Source: Pholiota molesta
Taxonomy: Eukaryota > Basidiomycota > Agaricomycetes > Agaricales > Strophariaceae
DNA: 64,000 nucleotides
Direction: 5' to 3'
Assembly: GCA_014925825.1 (NCBI GenBank)
Contig: JACGCK010000120.1
Coordinates: 1-64,000, forward strand
Position numbers and translations under genes: made by a program. Positions 1-11,004 of the stretch are shown one piece after another. Every line of letters starts with the position of its first letter. Positions within the stretch are counted from its first letter, which is position 1. The notes beneath the pieces were generated by a model that saw nothing but the letters and a program-made list of their open reading frames with translations, was not told the origin of the DNA and ran no database searches.

Positions 1-1179
1 AGATATATGGAGGTTTTTATTTGAATATCTAAGTATGTCAACCGAGTGGTACATAGTCTTATGCAGTCACTTTCATTCAAGCACTATGCACCGAGTCATC
101 TTCAAGGGCAACCTATTCTTAAGTTAATACTCATCCCATCCCATATCCACCATGCGATCCGCCTGTCATAGGGAGAAGGTACATAGAGACTCCAACAAGC
201 AATGAACAGCGACGATGAGCGAATGCCGTGAAGCTCGATTTGACGAGGTACCAGGGATGAGTAAGTACGTGTAGGTAGTGCATATATTCTCCTCGAGGCT
301 CTTGGCGCAAAGTATCAAGGAAAATTTCAGGCCATGAGCAGTTGGGGGTTGTCAGATTGTAGAGGCGCACCTGGATGCGGCGCGGAATGGCGAAGAAGAG
401 CAATGCATGAAGCCATGACGTTGTGAGCGCTGTTCAACGGGTATCCTGGACATCGTCGGAAGATTTGATCACATCGCACACCACCGCCGGAATGCCTTGG
501 GTCCTCGTACGATCACCTCTGCTTATGCCGCCACCGTGCTACATCCACCCAGCACAACCTAGCCAAGCCCTCTCCGCCCACCCCGTCCATCCCTACCGCT
601 TCCCTCTTCCTCACTTCTACCTATCCGTCACCCCGTCCACTCCGTCTTCTCTTTCGTCCACCGTCCACAGGAAGGCCCGCATCACGAAGTCGACCAGCGC
701 ATGGAGCCCACTCGTACATCCCAGATACCGCGGTCGTTGTTGGATGTACCGTCCAAGAGCCAGAGGGTCAATCGACACGTTCACCGAGATGGCGTCGGCA
801 GCACAGAAAGATGGGAAGTAGATGAAACGACGTGCAAGACTCGCATCGTAGAATAAACGAGAAGGACATGGGAAATTCTTGTAGAAGTGCAAGAACGCGA
901 GGAGATAGCAAGCGAGAGGTGACTCATGCGACGAAGTAACGCGGGGAATGTCGTGTCGACAAGGCCGGAGAATGTTTGAATGTGTTAATGGGCCTACCCA
1001 CTCCTGCACCGTCACGCTATCTCATCCTCAATCCACCTTCGGCTACCGTCCATTTCCTCATCCGTCAGTTCCGTTCCGTATTATATCCACCGTCCGCCTT
1101 GTAGCCTCCTTCAACTCCTCTATCGCACCGACCACTGTACAAGCCGTCCGCTATGAGTGTAATCTGATATTTCGCCTTG
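1..1179. other. Non-coding stretch, nothing recognised
   Basis: I see no protein family, RNA gene or clear repeat here. The open frames at 423-821 (+) and 617-1015 (-) overlap each other on opposite strands and have low-complexity, unconvincing translations. A related copy elsewhere in the window becomes visible only from about position 1180 onward. Confidence 0.5.
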
Positions 1180-1400
1180 AAGCTCGCATCGCATCAGGCT
1201 AGAAGACGGAAGCTAAGGTTATATCCAAGCGACAGTGTGAGGGAACCGACCTCCGCCTACACTCAGAGTAGGCAAACGATCGCATCCATTGACTCCAAAA
1301 CGCGGAGGACGTGCGTCTTTGGGAGGCGGAGCAGCGACACAAGGCGCAAGGTAACGGATGTATCGGAGCGAGAGGATAGAGACGGGCAGTCTAAGGTATG
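1180..1400. repeat. Direct duplicate of 11005-11215
   Basis: The stretch beginning 'agaagacggaagctaaggtt' matches 11015 onward in the same orientation. Shared words include 'cccgacctccgcct'-like and 'gcggaggacgtgc' blocks and a final 'ggagcagc' block. The copies have diverged by substitutions and short indels, and no shared reading frame survives, so this is duplicated non-coding DNA. It is the outermost recognisable part of the left-arm duplication. Confidence 0.65.
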
Positions 1401-1775
1401 ACAAATCGAATATGAGCGCTGTTCGATTTGAGACTTGCGAAGGACGAGGGAAGAAAATTTGTCGATAGCCAAGGCCATGGATAATGGCGCGGAGGTGCTA
1501 TGGAGGCTGAATGCCGCGGGCGCGAGGGTGGGACTGGAGGTGCCAGCAACGATGACGATGGACTGGAGCTTGGAGGCGGAGACGACGGGCGGGGCGAGGG
1601 TGAAGATCGCCGCTATCTCATAGTGATTGCTGGTCCGAGATGGTGAGGCCTGGATTTAACTGCTACATTGTAAGATAACTTGAAGGTACTCAAGGAAATT
1701 GAAGTGTACACTACAGCTTGTCACATATTCACTGAGATAAGCAAGTTGTGAGACCGTAATCCCGGCGGTACGCAC

Positions 1776-1955
1776 GACTTCATCGACGATGCGCTTATTC
1801 GCGTGGAAGTCGAGGGTCAATCGGGGTAGCTGGCACACAGCACATAACGATCAGCATCTGCCTTCCAGCGCCGTCCCCACACCGCTCACTCACTATTTTG
1901 GATCAGAACGCGGCAGGCCCTCTAGGCTCTTGGTGGGCTTGGTACGAACGCGGCC
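1776..1955 (-). pseudogene. RPS17 fragment (exons 2 and 3 only)
   Basis: Read on the minus strand, 1955-1894 resembles exon 2 of the intact RPS17 gene at 47982-48662. The intron-like spacer follows, and 1829-1776 matches exon 3, encoding a [17 protein letters not shown] stretch. Both splice junctions (cag before CTACCC, GTC before gtgcgt) are kept, so this is a DNA-level duplicate and not a retrocopy. Exon 3 is 54 nt here against 55 nt in the intact gene, a one-base loss that shifts the frame. Exons 1, 4 and 5 are absent. Its position, divergent from membrane paralogue 1, mirrors the right arm, where an RPS17 pseudogene is divergent from paralogue 3. Confidence 0.85.
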
Positions 1956-2728
1956 CAAATAAACGACATGGATGGGGCCCCTCATGGAGCCAGTCAGAGA
2001 TGTGCTGTAGAGAAGCAGAACCCAAGCGATAGAATACAGTCAGCTGTAATAATAGTTCATATGACGGACACATACGTTTATGGTGTACATATGAACCAGC
2101 TGCGGGTGCGCAACGAAACTCTTCCACCACCTCCGACCGGCGCCACCTTCTCAATTCACCATCCAGCGTCTTCATTGTTCGTCGGCCGTCGATACACAAA
2201 GCTTATGTGCAGGCGTGCTCGTACTTATTCTGCGGCGGTTTGGCATGGTATTGGATGACAGGAGTACTAAGTACAAACTAAGTAGCTTTTATGACTAGGT
2301 CTTGCTCGACACGTCCACGTCGAGACTCGAGAGTACCAGTGGCTACTGAGAGCGGCGAGGGCCTATCCGTCGGGTCTACGTGGGTCTAAACGGTTTAGAC
2401 GAATGCTAGAAAATGGAAGGACTGATGGAGATTGGAAGGGGTAGATTGCGAGTGGGATTCAGGAACTGAGGAAGACACGAACAGGGAACGGTAACGTGAC
2501 ATTGGAACAAGACGCGGCGCCGCCGGCGCGACGCGCGTCCTTCCCTCTGTCCCGCGATGTCCTCCTGCCATCCATCCTTATTAACATGGTTCACCTCTTC
2601 AGTCAACCATAGCCTACCCATGCCCGCTCGCCATGTCCCACTCACACCCCTGCATTGCCGTTTCTCCAGTTCATTGATTGTTAGTATCGACTCCATTACA
2701 ACCGCAAGTGAACCCAAGTGGCAAGTGG
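1956..2728. repeat. Duplicated spacer, left part (MULE insertion site)
   Basis: Non-coding. About 2140-2390 matches 11400-11610 in direct orientation (shared 'attgttcgtcggcc' and 'taccagyggc' blocks). About 2465-2600 matches 52985-52850 in inverted orientation (shared 'gggaacggtaacgtgac' and 'gacgcgcgtccttccctct'-like blocks). The spacer continues after the MULE at 6550, which shows the transposon landed in an already duplicated or ancestral spacer. Confidence 0.65.
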
Positions 2729-2737
2729 GTTACCCAC
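2729..2737. other. MULE target-site duplication, left copy
   Basis: The 9-bp word GTTACCCAC directly precedes the left terminal inverted repeat and recurs exactly at 6541-6549 after the right one. Nine bp is the usual target duplication for Mutator-like elements. Confidence 0.9.
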
Positions 2738-2781
2738 AGTGAAAGCTATTCACCCAGTACTTTTGTCGCAACACGTGACGA
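2738..2781 (+). repeat. MULE left terminal inverted repeat
   Basis: It begins AGTGAAAGCTATTCACCCAG and contains a CACGTGACGA end. It is the exact reverse complement of 6497-6540 over all 44 positions. Confidence 0.93.
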
Positions 2782-2944
2782 GTTCGCCGACAATTGAACT
2801 TGGCGGTTCATTGTCAACAATGGTGACGCGGTGACGGTGGCTTATATTTATAAATACAACAATGAAAAAATATATTGCACTTTTTTTTCTAAGTCCCAGT
2901 TCTCCGAGTCCGCGGAGATGTAGTGCCGCGTGCGCGATTCAATC

Positions 2945-5900
2945 CTAAACATCAAATGTGTATCCCATCGCCAATTTTGAGAGCCGCTTTTCCTCCTTCG
3001 ACTTCCCTTCTCCCCATGTCGTTATCCTCTTTCTTCCAGTCCGTTCAATGTTGTCGACATCTTTAACAAACTCTGAGACATTGTGGCCGATCCTTTCCTT
3101 CGCTGTTTTCAACCAAACTTGCTTTCTGTAAGTTATCTGCTGCCGAAGAACTTGAGCGGCTTTTTCTAAATCCTTAGCAGCTTGTTCAAGGTCTTCACAG
3201 AGCTCGTCAAGCTGAACAAGGTAAGCCAAGTTTCTCACTGATAGTAAAAAGAAATTACTAACCTCTAGCTCGTCCTCACTGCCATAATCAAATCCGGACG
3301 CATCCGAAACCTCAGCTCGGTCAAATGGATATTCTTCTCGGAGCGGTGAAGTAGGGGTCAAGTCGATGATCTCCGAGTCAGTACGCGGGCGCTTAGCTTC
3401 TGGAGCGTCGCTTTCACTGACTGGATTTATCGGATTAGATTCTTCGTGGGCTCGCTTTCTTGACGACAAGTTTGAGCCGGCTGATTGGGTGTCGTTGGTA
3501 CGTGTAGATGGCTTTTCAACCAATGCTTTCCAGCCGTTGCGATTATCGAGTCTCGTTAGATCGCCTGACCATACGCGATCATCACCATCCGTGATTGCTC
3601 CATCTGGCTCGATATACTCATTAGGTGCGTGCCCAGATGGAATAAGTAGTGGATGGCGATAGAGGGGAGCAACGCGACGGCGAGTGACATTTCTCCATAA
3701 TGATTTATCTGGACGACCAACCGCGTGCACAAGGTGCTTGCAGAGGTGATGTCGATGATATTTCTGGCTGCCACAGTTACAAGTCCACGCACTGACATCG
3801 GTATTGTACGTACTTTCACTTATAGGTTTATCTTCGAGCTTGATCCAGGATTCCTTGAAGCGACGCTGGTAAGTGGTCAATTGTTTTGAGCGGCCGAGGC
3901 GATAACCATCTTCTAAAGTCTCCATCCGTGCAACGTACGATGGAGTAACATTGTATATCAGAATCCAGACTAGATGATCAAGTCGTGGGCGAGCATAGTT
4001 ATGGAGGTAGTTGTGTTTCAGCTGCCGCCAGAAGTTTTCGACTCCCATTGTAGTTCGCAGCCGGGATAGGTATGGTGATGTCGATCGTGCCCACAGCCGC
4101 CACATTTTCGGAGCGTACCAGCATGCCCACATGTATCCCCAAACTTCACGAAGTCCACGAGTACGGCAAAAATCATACATTTCTTTAACTGCATTCCGAC
4201 GGATTTGCTCGGCAGTAAGAGTACTGGCATGACGTTCGTGAAAAATCATATGCTGACAGAAGTGCTTTGTGAATAGATGTAGAACCTGATTTCTGTGTGG
4301 TGCGAGGCAAAACACATATCTGGAATCTGGAGAAGTAGTTTCGCCCTCGTCGAACATCCAGTCAGGGCCATTTTCGGAGTCTTGCTCATCACGGCGAAGG
4401 AATTGCCCGACTTGTTCATCCAAATCGTCTTCCGTGTCCGCGTCCGCTAGCTCGTCATCTGGGATTTGGTCTAAATTTAGAGTATGGGGAATCGGGACGA
4501 CACTTTGAACATGACCATTCAGTAGGATTATAAGACGCCTTGTTGCAGATGGAGCCGGTTTAGCAGTGTTCTGCGGAATACCTCGCAATAATACTGAGAC
4601 ATGAGGAATTGTATCTTGAGCGATGTAATAACTCTAAAAAAATGTGTATTAGCTAGTGGCAATTTGAATATTCAAAAAACTCACGGATTGTGGCAAATTA
4701 GCTTGACCACATGGTATGAACTCTTTGTCGATTAACTCTGGAAACTCCATCATTGCTTCTTTGACATCATAATACTTTGGCCGCCGTCGCAAAATTGAAA
4801 GTCGAGTCCTAATTGCACGCAGACAGTGCCAGAAGCATAACTGATGCTTTGCCTCTGGAAATGCTGTGAGAAAGGCATTAATTTCGGACATATCCTTGTC
4901 TGTGAGAGTGATAATGGGACGTATATCCCAGTCCTTTCGAAAATATTCCAAGAGCTTTTGGATATATCTTGCCTTTTCCCCTCCTTCACTTGTGTGATTT
5001 GATTGGAGTAATAAGTAACCCAAAGGGCACCCAGAACCTGATAGCTCTCCAAGGAGTGCGTAGACTTCGAAATTTGAGCCGTTTGTATTCCCTAAAAATA
5101 GTATCAGTTCTGATTTGACAATTATACGACAGTACGTACACGCCGAATCCAAGGATATCTCTCGAATTTTTCCTCCCCATCTCCGGAGTACTTCAGGCAA
5201 TGAAAATGCAATACCTACAAATCCAGGCTCATCGGGCAGAGGAATTGACCGAACTTCATATAGATTGCTCTGCTTTGAAGCCTGGTCAATGAGTATCCGG
5301 GCAGATTTGACCTCGTCTACATCTAGCTTCCATTTTTTGCTCGAGTTCTCGTGCCACAAGTAGTATATTGCCTTTCTTGTAAATTGAGGGGTGGGGTCTG
5401 TCTTCAGTATTTCGTCCCATAGCTATTAGAAGTTTCAGTACAATATTTATTGAGCATGATTCTTGACACTCACCTTTGTCGGAGTCAACTCTAAGTTTTC
5501 GAGAACAAAGGTTTTGATGTTTTCAGGGACGTCTATCTTCCAATATGGAACATGGTCGATTTCGTGAGTCAATTTGACCAAAGCAATGTCTGAATCATCC
5601 CAAACTGTGATATGCAGCCAGCCATTACAGTGAAAACTCGACATTTGCTCCTTATCGCGATGTTTGACACCCTCCTTTGAATTCTTCTTCGGCATTTGTT
5701 GGCGATCCTTGTTTTGGGCGCAGTGATATATATAGCGCGTCGAAGCACTTCGCTTCCGAACATAGCGACTGTGATAACTAGAATTTAAATGAAGTTATAA
5801 AAGGGCTATTCAAATTTAGAAGTAGAGTCTGACGCACACAAAGCGATATTTTAACTGTTCCCATATCTTATCCGCTAGCCCATTTGCCTTCTCCTTGCCA

Positions 5901-6271
5901 TTATCAGACACCTCGCCTTCCTTTACGGCGCCAAACTGACCATTCACTAAAGCAGTAAAACTGTGAACGTCCTCAGTACGTGCAATCAATTCAAGAAAAT
6001 CATCAAGCTTGATCTCGCCCAATTCCTGGCGCAAATTATCGTCACTTTCGGCATCAAGATCGTCTTCGTGGCTGTCTGTAAGTGGATTTTCTTGAGCACT
6101 GCTATTATTTTGACTCTCTGCTAAATTCTCTGCGCGCTTTCGTGCACGAAGTTCTGAGCATGCTTTACACACTACTGCAAAGCCATCACGAGTCTGTTTG
6201 AAGTGAGCGGCATCGAGATCTTTCAGTTCGCGGCATCTCGGACACTTCCTTTTTTGTTTATCTGTCTCCAT
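2945..6271 (-). CDS. MULE transposase with WRKY/GCM1-like and SWIM zinc fingers
   Basis: Exons on the minus strand: 6271-5838, 5777-5474, 5422-5140, 5091-4685, 4633-3263, 3211-2945. Introns are 48-60 nt. The exons total 3066 nt, giving 1021 aa. Exon 1 encodes a zinc-ribbon-like CPRC...CKAC pair. Exon 2 has a YHC...FHCNGW...HEIDH pattern typical of WRKY/GCM1-type fingers in MULEs. The catalytic core follows, with DSAWNTNGSNFEVYALLGE (first Asp near 338), TLTDKDM (Asp near 405), a CFWH motif, and GVENFWRQLK supplying a plausible third acid (Glu near 675). A SWIM finger (CNC...LCKH, about 761-776) comes next. The C-terminal part is charged and probably coiled. It should bind the terminal repeats and cut and rejoin the element. 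No frame damage is visible. The unspliced frame through intron 3 also lacks a stop, so that intron is judged from the family motif DSAW. Confidence 0.92.
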
Positions 6272-6496
6272 ATGTCACTGCGGTCTTTTTAAGAAGCAAG
6301 TAGGGTGAATCAGAGGCGAGGATTGGGTGAGGAGGGGAGTTGAAGCGAAATAATCTCTGTTACACTACATATACTCAAAGACTACCAATGGGCCACTATG
6401 CCACCATATTTTACTGATAAATTACCATTGTTGACGCCTGGACGCTTGTCGACAACGAACCACCAAGTTCACTTCTCGGACGAATCCAATCACGTG

Positions 6497-6540
6497 TCGT
6501 CACGTGTTGCGACAAAAGTACTGGGTGAATAGCTTTCACT
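6497..6540 (-). repeat. MULE right terminal inverted repeat
   Basis: Exact reverse complement of 2738-2781. The target duplication GTTACCCAC follows directly at 6541-6549. Confidence 0.93.
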
Positions 6541-6549
6541 GTTACCCAC
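6541..6549. other. MULE target-site duplication, right copy
   Basis: GTTACCCAC, identical to 2729-2737. Confidence 0.9.
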
Positions 6550-8635
6550 TTATTCGCGAAAGACCAGCAGGGGCTGACAAACTTCTACTCTCAGCACATC
6601 GTATTCGCAGCCCCTCCCCGCCGTATTCAAGGACACACGTCACGTATTCGCCAACGTCGGCGACTTTCCTCTTGCTGCTGGGCATTGCCATCGCCAAGCC
6701 ATCGCTACCATTTTCGTAGAGACATTTAGGGTGTATGGTGTAGTAACAGGGTACGTGTTTTTTTGGACAATATGAATCTATGTAATATTGACCCAACACC
6801 GAGCAGAGTCTCCCAACCACATCCCTTCGACAAGCCCAGCCAACAAATCTTTTTGTCGACATCTCCTCTGGCAGAGGTCTTTGCAGCATTATCAGTCTCT
6901 CTGCGCTTTTCAGGCCGCGCGTCACATACAGATCATTGAGGACTCTAGCTGACCATGGTATTATGAGGCCACAGCCGATCTCAACGCACCTATCGGCATC
7001 ATCGACGACAAGCCCAAAATTTTAAGAACGACCTTGCTGCGCTTGTGTACAACGCGGTCCGACCTGCTGAGACAGTCGCAAGGCTGCTGCATATCAAATG
7101 AGCTGGTGGCCGTGCCACGGATGCGGGCCTCAAAGCGCAGCTCCGGCTTTCGTGTGCGCGCGTTTCTTCCTTATGCACCCGCCGCGCAATCTCCCGCACA
7201 ACGATTCGCACTGTAATGTATGGAATAGCCTCATCAGGCTAGCACCTCCACACAGAACGATCACTGCCACGCCGTCTGTCCACCCGTATATTGTCTTCGC
7301 TCGCACTCTTCCATCACCACATCGCAGTCGACATGCCTCGAGGACACGCTCGATCATTTCATTCTCGGAATACCCCGCATAGTGCACAGCAGAACCCCGC
7401 GGTATAACTGCGCGGCCCTAAAGTTCACAACTACAATGCCCCTTCCTGGCCCTCCCGCACCAGCGCTCCTGCCCGTGACGCTTTGCAGTAACCTTGGTCT
7501 CATTTCTAGCCTCGCGCATTCAGTTGCTGATCTTCCGGTTGTCGTTCTCTGCCCTTGCGCAACTCGCAAGGACGACCATTCGCAGTGAGCTGGTCTGGAC
7601 TAGATGATACATTGTAGCCTGTTCGGATATGAATTACAGGCAAACACGGGCACATGAAGCAAACATCAGTCAGTAACCACCGCGCTCTTGTCCAAGTACG
7701 TCGAAAACCCTGCGAAGCTAAGCAAGGGGCTGGATTTCTGCAACATGGAGTAGGGTTGGGATATTGGCGGCCGGGCTGCCTTGGGTATTCGTGTGGGCTT
7801 GGCGTCGACGGGGCACGAGGAGAGCGAGCGGGCAGGGTTTGTGCTGGACTGCGAGCTCGTCATGCTCGTCCTGGCGTCTCCGTTGGCAAAGATGAGTTAG
7901 AGGCGTAGGACGAGGAATACGTGCGTGCGCGCGGGACTCCAGAAACCCCAGCGTGAAGAACCGCGAAGTCAACTCCCGGCTCGTCGCTCCTTGATCGTGT
8001 ACCCAGAAACACTCTGGCCACCCTCCCGGCGCCGCTATCACCGCCAGCACCAACACTAACACTCGGCATCGAAACATGTCGAAGAGCGGAGTATCAGAAG
8101 ACGATCGAACGACAGGCTGCGCAGTAGGTATTTTAGATAGGCGCCCTCGATGCAAGCATGTGTTAGCTATGTTAGCTATCAATAACTGCTGTGTTATTCC
8201 GAAGTACATCAGCATTCGTCCATAGGACCTGCATAACCCCTGAAAAGCACAACGTAGAATACTCTGTTGTTTAAAGCTTATTATACTACATAGACCCAAG
8301 TTTTTTTATGTACCAGGATACACATTACCTCGGTGTCAACGGATATTTTTAGCAGCTTTGGGAACACATGTAAGGTGTCAAGGCGAGGCGCCAATGGACT
8401 GAATATATGAACAGCTGTCATGTATTTAAGGCTTAAGTATTATGTTCGATCGCACGGGGCTCGGACATGCGATTCCACCGCCTTCAGGTGGCTGATAACG
8501 AGCATTGGGTCGGAGATGAATCTCATAAACATAAACACTCGAGGATATAGCTGGAGTCCGCTGGAGGGCTGCTCCATCTACATACAAAAATTTTTCTGCC
8601 GACACCTACCCACTCTCAGCGCTTCGACGGCCGAC
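6550..8635. repeat. Duplicated spacer upstream of membrane paralogue 1
   Basis: Non-coding. Long stretches match 12113-13398 in direct orientation, for example 'cgccaacgtcggcracttt', 'atgagctggtggcc' and 'gttccggttgttgttctct'-like blocks, and 'gaaacatgtcg' near 8070. They also match 51600-52430 in inverted orientation; 7260-7390 against 52430-52260 is very close. Open frames here are not conserved between copies. The last 100 bp hold a TATA-like 'acatacaaaa' before the start codon at 8636. Confidence 0.75.
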
Positions 8636-10199
8636 ATGCTGATCATCCTTCTCGCCTTTGCGTTTATTCGCACCCTGCGTGGCGTCCCTCTCGCTTCGCC
8701 ATCAGAGCCCCCCGATCCATTTCCTGTGCTCACTCTCCGCGACACCCAGTCCTACTTCGGCCAGCGCACCATCAATGAGATCGTCATCAGCTGCTTTGCC
8801 ACCATCTTCGCGTGCACCTGGTCCGCCGTCCATCCTAATATTCCTGCTGTAACGGATTCTGCGTGGACTTGCTTCAAGCGCCAGGTGACAACAACGATAT
8901 GCGCCTTGTTAGCTCCAGAGTTAATGACCATGTGGGCAATGCGACAACGTTTGGCTGCGAAAAGGATTAGGGACGAGTATAACAAAGGTCTTTGAATATT
9001 CTAAGTACAGAAGGGCAATTTACTCACCGCTATATGTCATAGAGATCTGTGGACTCCTGGCTTCAGACCGAATCACTAAAGGATGGTTTCAAGCCCTCTT
9101 CGATTTCATATGTGGAGTCTTTCAAGAATCACGTTTACCGGCACCATTCAAAGAAGGCCAGGGGCCGCAATGGACACTGGCACACGGATTCTTTCTTCAG
9201 ATGGGTGGCTTCATGCTCTGTGAAGGCGGAAGACCGGTTCAGACGCTTATTTCTAGTAGATCCTGGGACGCCAGGGTTGACGTGACCCCCAAAGTTGAAA
9301 TAGAACTCTTATGGAATATTCGGCAAGGAATAATCGATCCCCCAATAATCACCAAAGAAGCCATCAAAGATCGAGGCAAGGGCGACGCTATCTCAAAAAC
9401 GCTTATTGTCCTACAAACAACCTGGTTCGTCGTGCAATGCATCGCGCGATGGTCGCAACGACTCCCAGTCACGGAACTCGAAATTGTAACACTGGGCTTC
9501 GCAATGTTCAATGGTATTACCTACGGTCTTTGGTGGGACAAGCCTCAACACGTTGGCCAACCAGTATTTCTCAAAAGCAAAAAATCAAGGAAAGATACCA
9601 GCCCCACCGGTACTGGCGTATTCGAAGACGCAGAGACCGAGTCAAACCCACTGTTACAGAGCTGGCTGCGACGTAAATTACGCCAAGAAATAGAGGAGCA
9701 TGCCTACTCTCCGAGCCTTCTCTGGCGCCTTCCCTTCCGAATACTCCAGGCTCTTGGTCGCCCGCTGATGAAGATGTCTGGTAATAGTACAGTGACAAAG
9801 ATGCGAGTAGGAATGTTTTATACAGCGGAGCTCAGTGAGTGGGAAGACGGACTATATGCCACTACCGTGCCTCTTGCAATTGCCGCCCTCTTTGGGGCTG
9901 TGCATCTGATCCCCAGTTGGTTTATTCATTTTTCATCGCCTCAAGAAATGTGGCTTTGGCGGTTTGCTGCAATCGTTATGACCGTAGGACCCGCATCGGT
10001 ATTAGTCACCTACCTAAAATTTGTATCCTCTTACCTAAAATTTCTACCACTTCTCTTTGCTCCTACCACGGGACTTGGGCTCGCTCTCTATCCAATTGCG
10101 CGCATCATAATCTTTACGCTCTCCTTTACTGCCCTTCATTCACTGCCTCCTGGCGCCCTCCAAACCGTTGAATGGACCACATTCATTCCCCACTTATAG
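8636..10199 (+). CDS. Multipass membrane protein of unknown function, paralogue 1
   Basis: Exons 8636-8987 (352 nt) and 9043-10199 give 502 aa without a stop. The intron begins gtcttt and ends catag. The start was chosen because the same ATG opens all four paralogues. The protein starts with a hydrophobic stretch (MLIILLAFAFI) that could be a signal anchor. About eight membrane segments follow, for example around INEIVISCFATIFACTW, the core TLAHGFFLQMGGFMLCE, LQTTWFVVQCIARW, LGFAMFNGITYGLWW and IARIIIFTLSFTAL. Families like this are common and unnamed in agaricomycetes, and I know no function. It shares most of its sequence with 13399-15007 (same strand) and with the two minus-strand copies on the right arm. 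It has one GC-to-variable stretch after residue 260 where the paralogues differ in length. Confidence 0.85.
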
Positions 10200-11004
10200 A
10201 TACTCTTTCATGTACGACTAGTCCACAGTCAATACCTTCTTCTGACGATGCTTCGATCGTGATTTGTATTTATTCTAATATGTCCTTTGTCTGGCTCCAT
10301 GGCTACGCAGCGAGCAACTACCAACCACAAATGCAGCACGGCTCACCGCAGTGCGCGGGTATATAAATTTCAAGCAAAGGCTTGTCGTCACGCGAAAGTC
10401 GCTGTACATGAGATGTCGAGGAGAGCAGACAGAGGTTTACGTCGCGAAGGTGTGTGCATACATGCTCAAGATCGGCATGGGCTGTTGTGCCATGGGCATG
10501 AATTAGGGAAATGGCGTATTCATGGGCCAGAGCGACGGCATGAAGAGTGACCGAGGGCAACACCAAGGATCCTAAGCGCCCAGGAAAATCAGACGAAGAT
10601 CCAGAGATAAAAGAGAATTAGGCAGGTGACGGAACGTCCACTGTAACCTCAAGGTGCGTGCGTCGTGCGCCGGTACCTTCGATGCACCGCGATACATTTA
10701 AGATAGGCAGGCTGCCCAGCCTGATAATAATCCCAACTGCCGTCGCCATCGCGCGAGAGAGTCCGCAGTAACGATACTGCTCCTGATAATATTTGCATAA
10801 CGTGCGTCAATGATCAAATTGAGGGGGGTTATCGGACAGAGCCAGGGTTGTCAATTGTTTTCAAGATCCTGCCACAGGTGTTAATATCTTTGCCGAACCT
10901 CAGAAAAGAAAACGCCGTTCGCTTTTAGGTTTAGAAATGCAAGCAAAAGGTGTCGGAAATGAATGCAGGGTCATATAGAGATGTTTCGCGTTTGCAGTTC
11001 GCGT
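10200..11004. repeat. 3' flank of membrane paralogue 1
   Basis: Non-coding. About 10200-10370 resembles the 3' flanks of the other paralogues (stop codon, 'acagtcaatacct', 'tctgacgatgctt'). About 10625-10775 matches 49330-49170 inverted, sharing 'aggtgcgtgcgtcgtgcgyc' type and 'gtcgccatcgcgcg' blocks. The part from 10790 to 11004 has no match I can see. Confidence 0.6.

Larger units (their letters stand above)
2738..6540. mobile_element. Complete Mutator-like (MULE) DNA transposon
   Basis: The 3803-bp element is bounded by inverted repeats that are identical over 44 bp (2738-2781 and 6497-6540). More diverged inverted similarity extends further inward, to about 110 bp, sharing a 'gaacttggyggttc' block and 'tcaacaatgg'. 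A perfect 9-bp direct repeat flanks the element. It carries one minus-strand transposase gene with six exons that joins into an uninterrupted frame. Identical terminal repeats, an undamaged target duplication and an intact gene point to a recent insertion of an element that may still be autonomous. Activity itself is inference. Confidence 0.93.
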
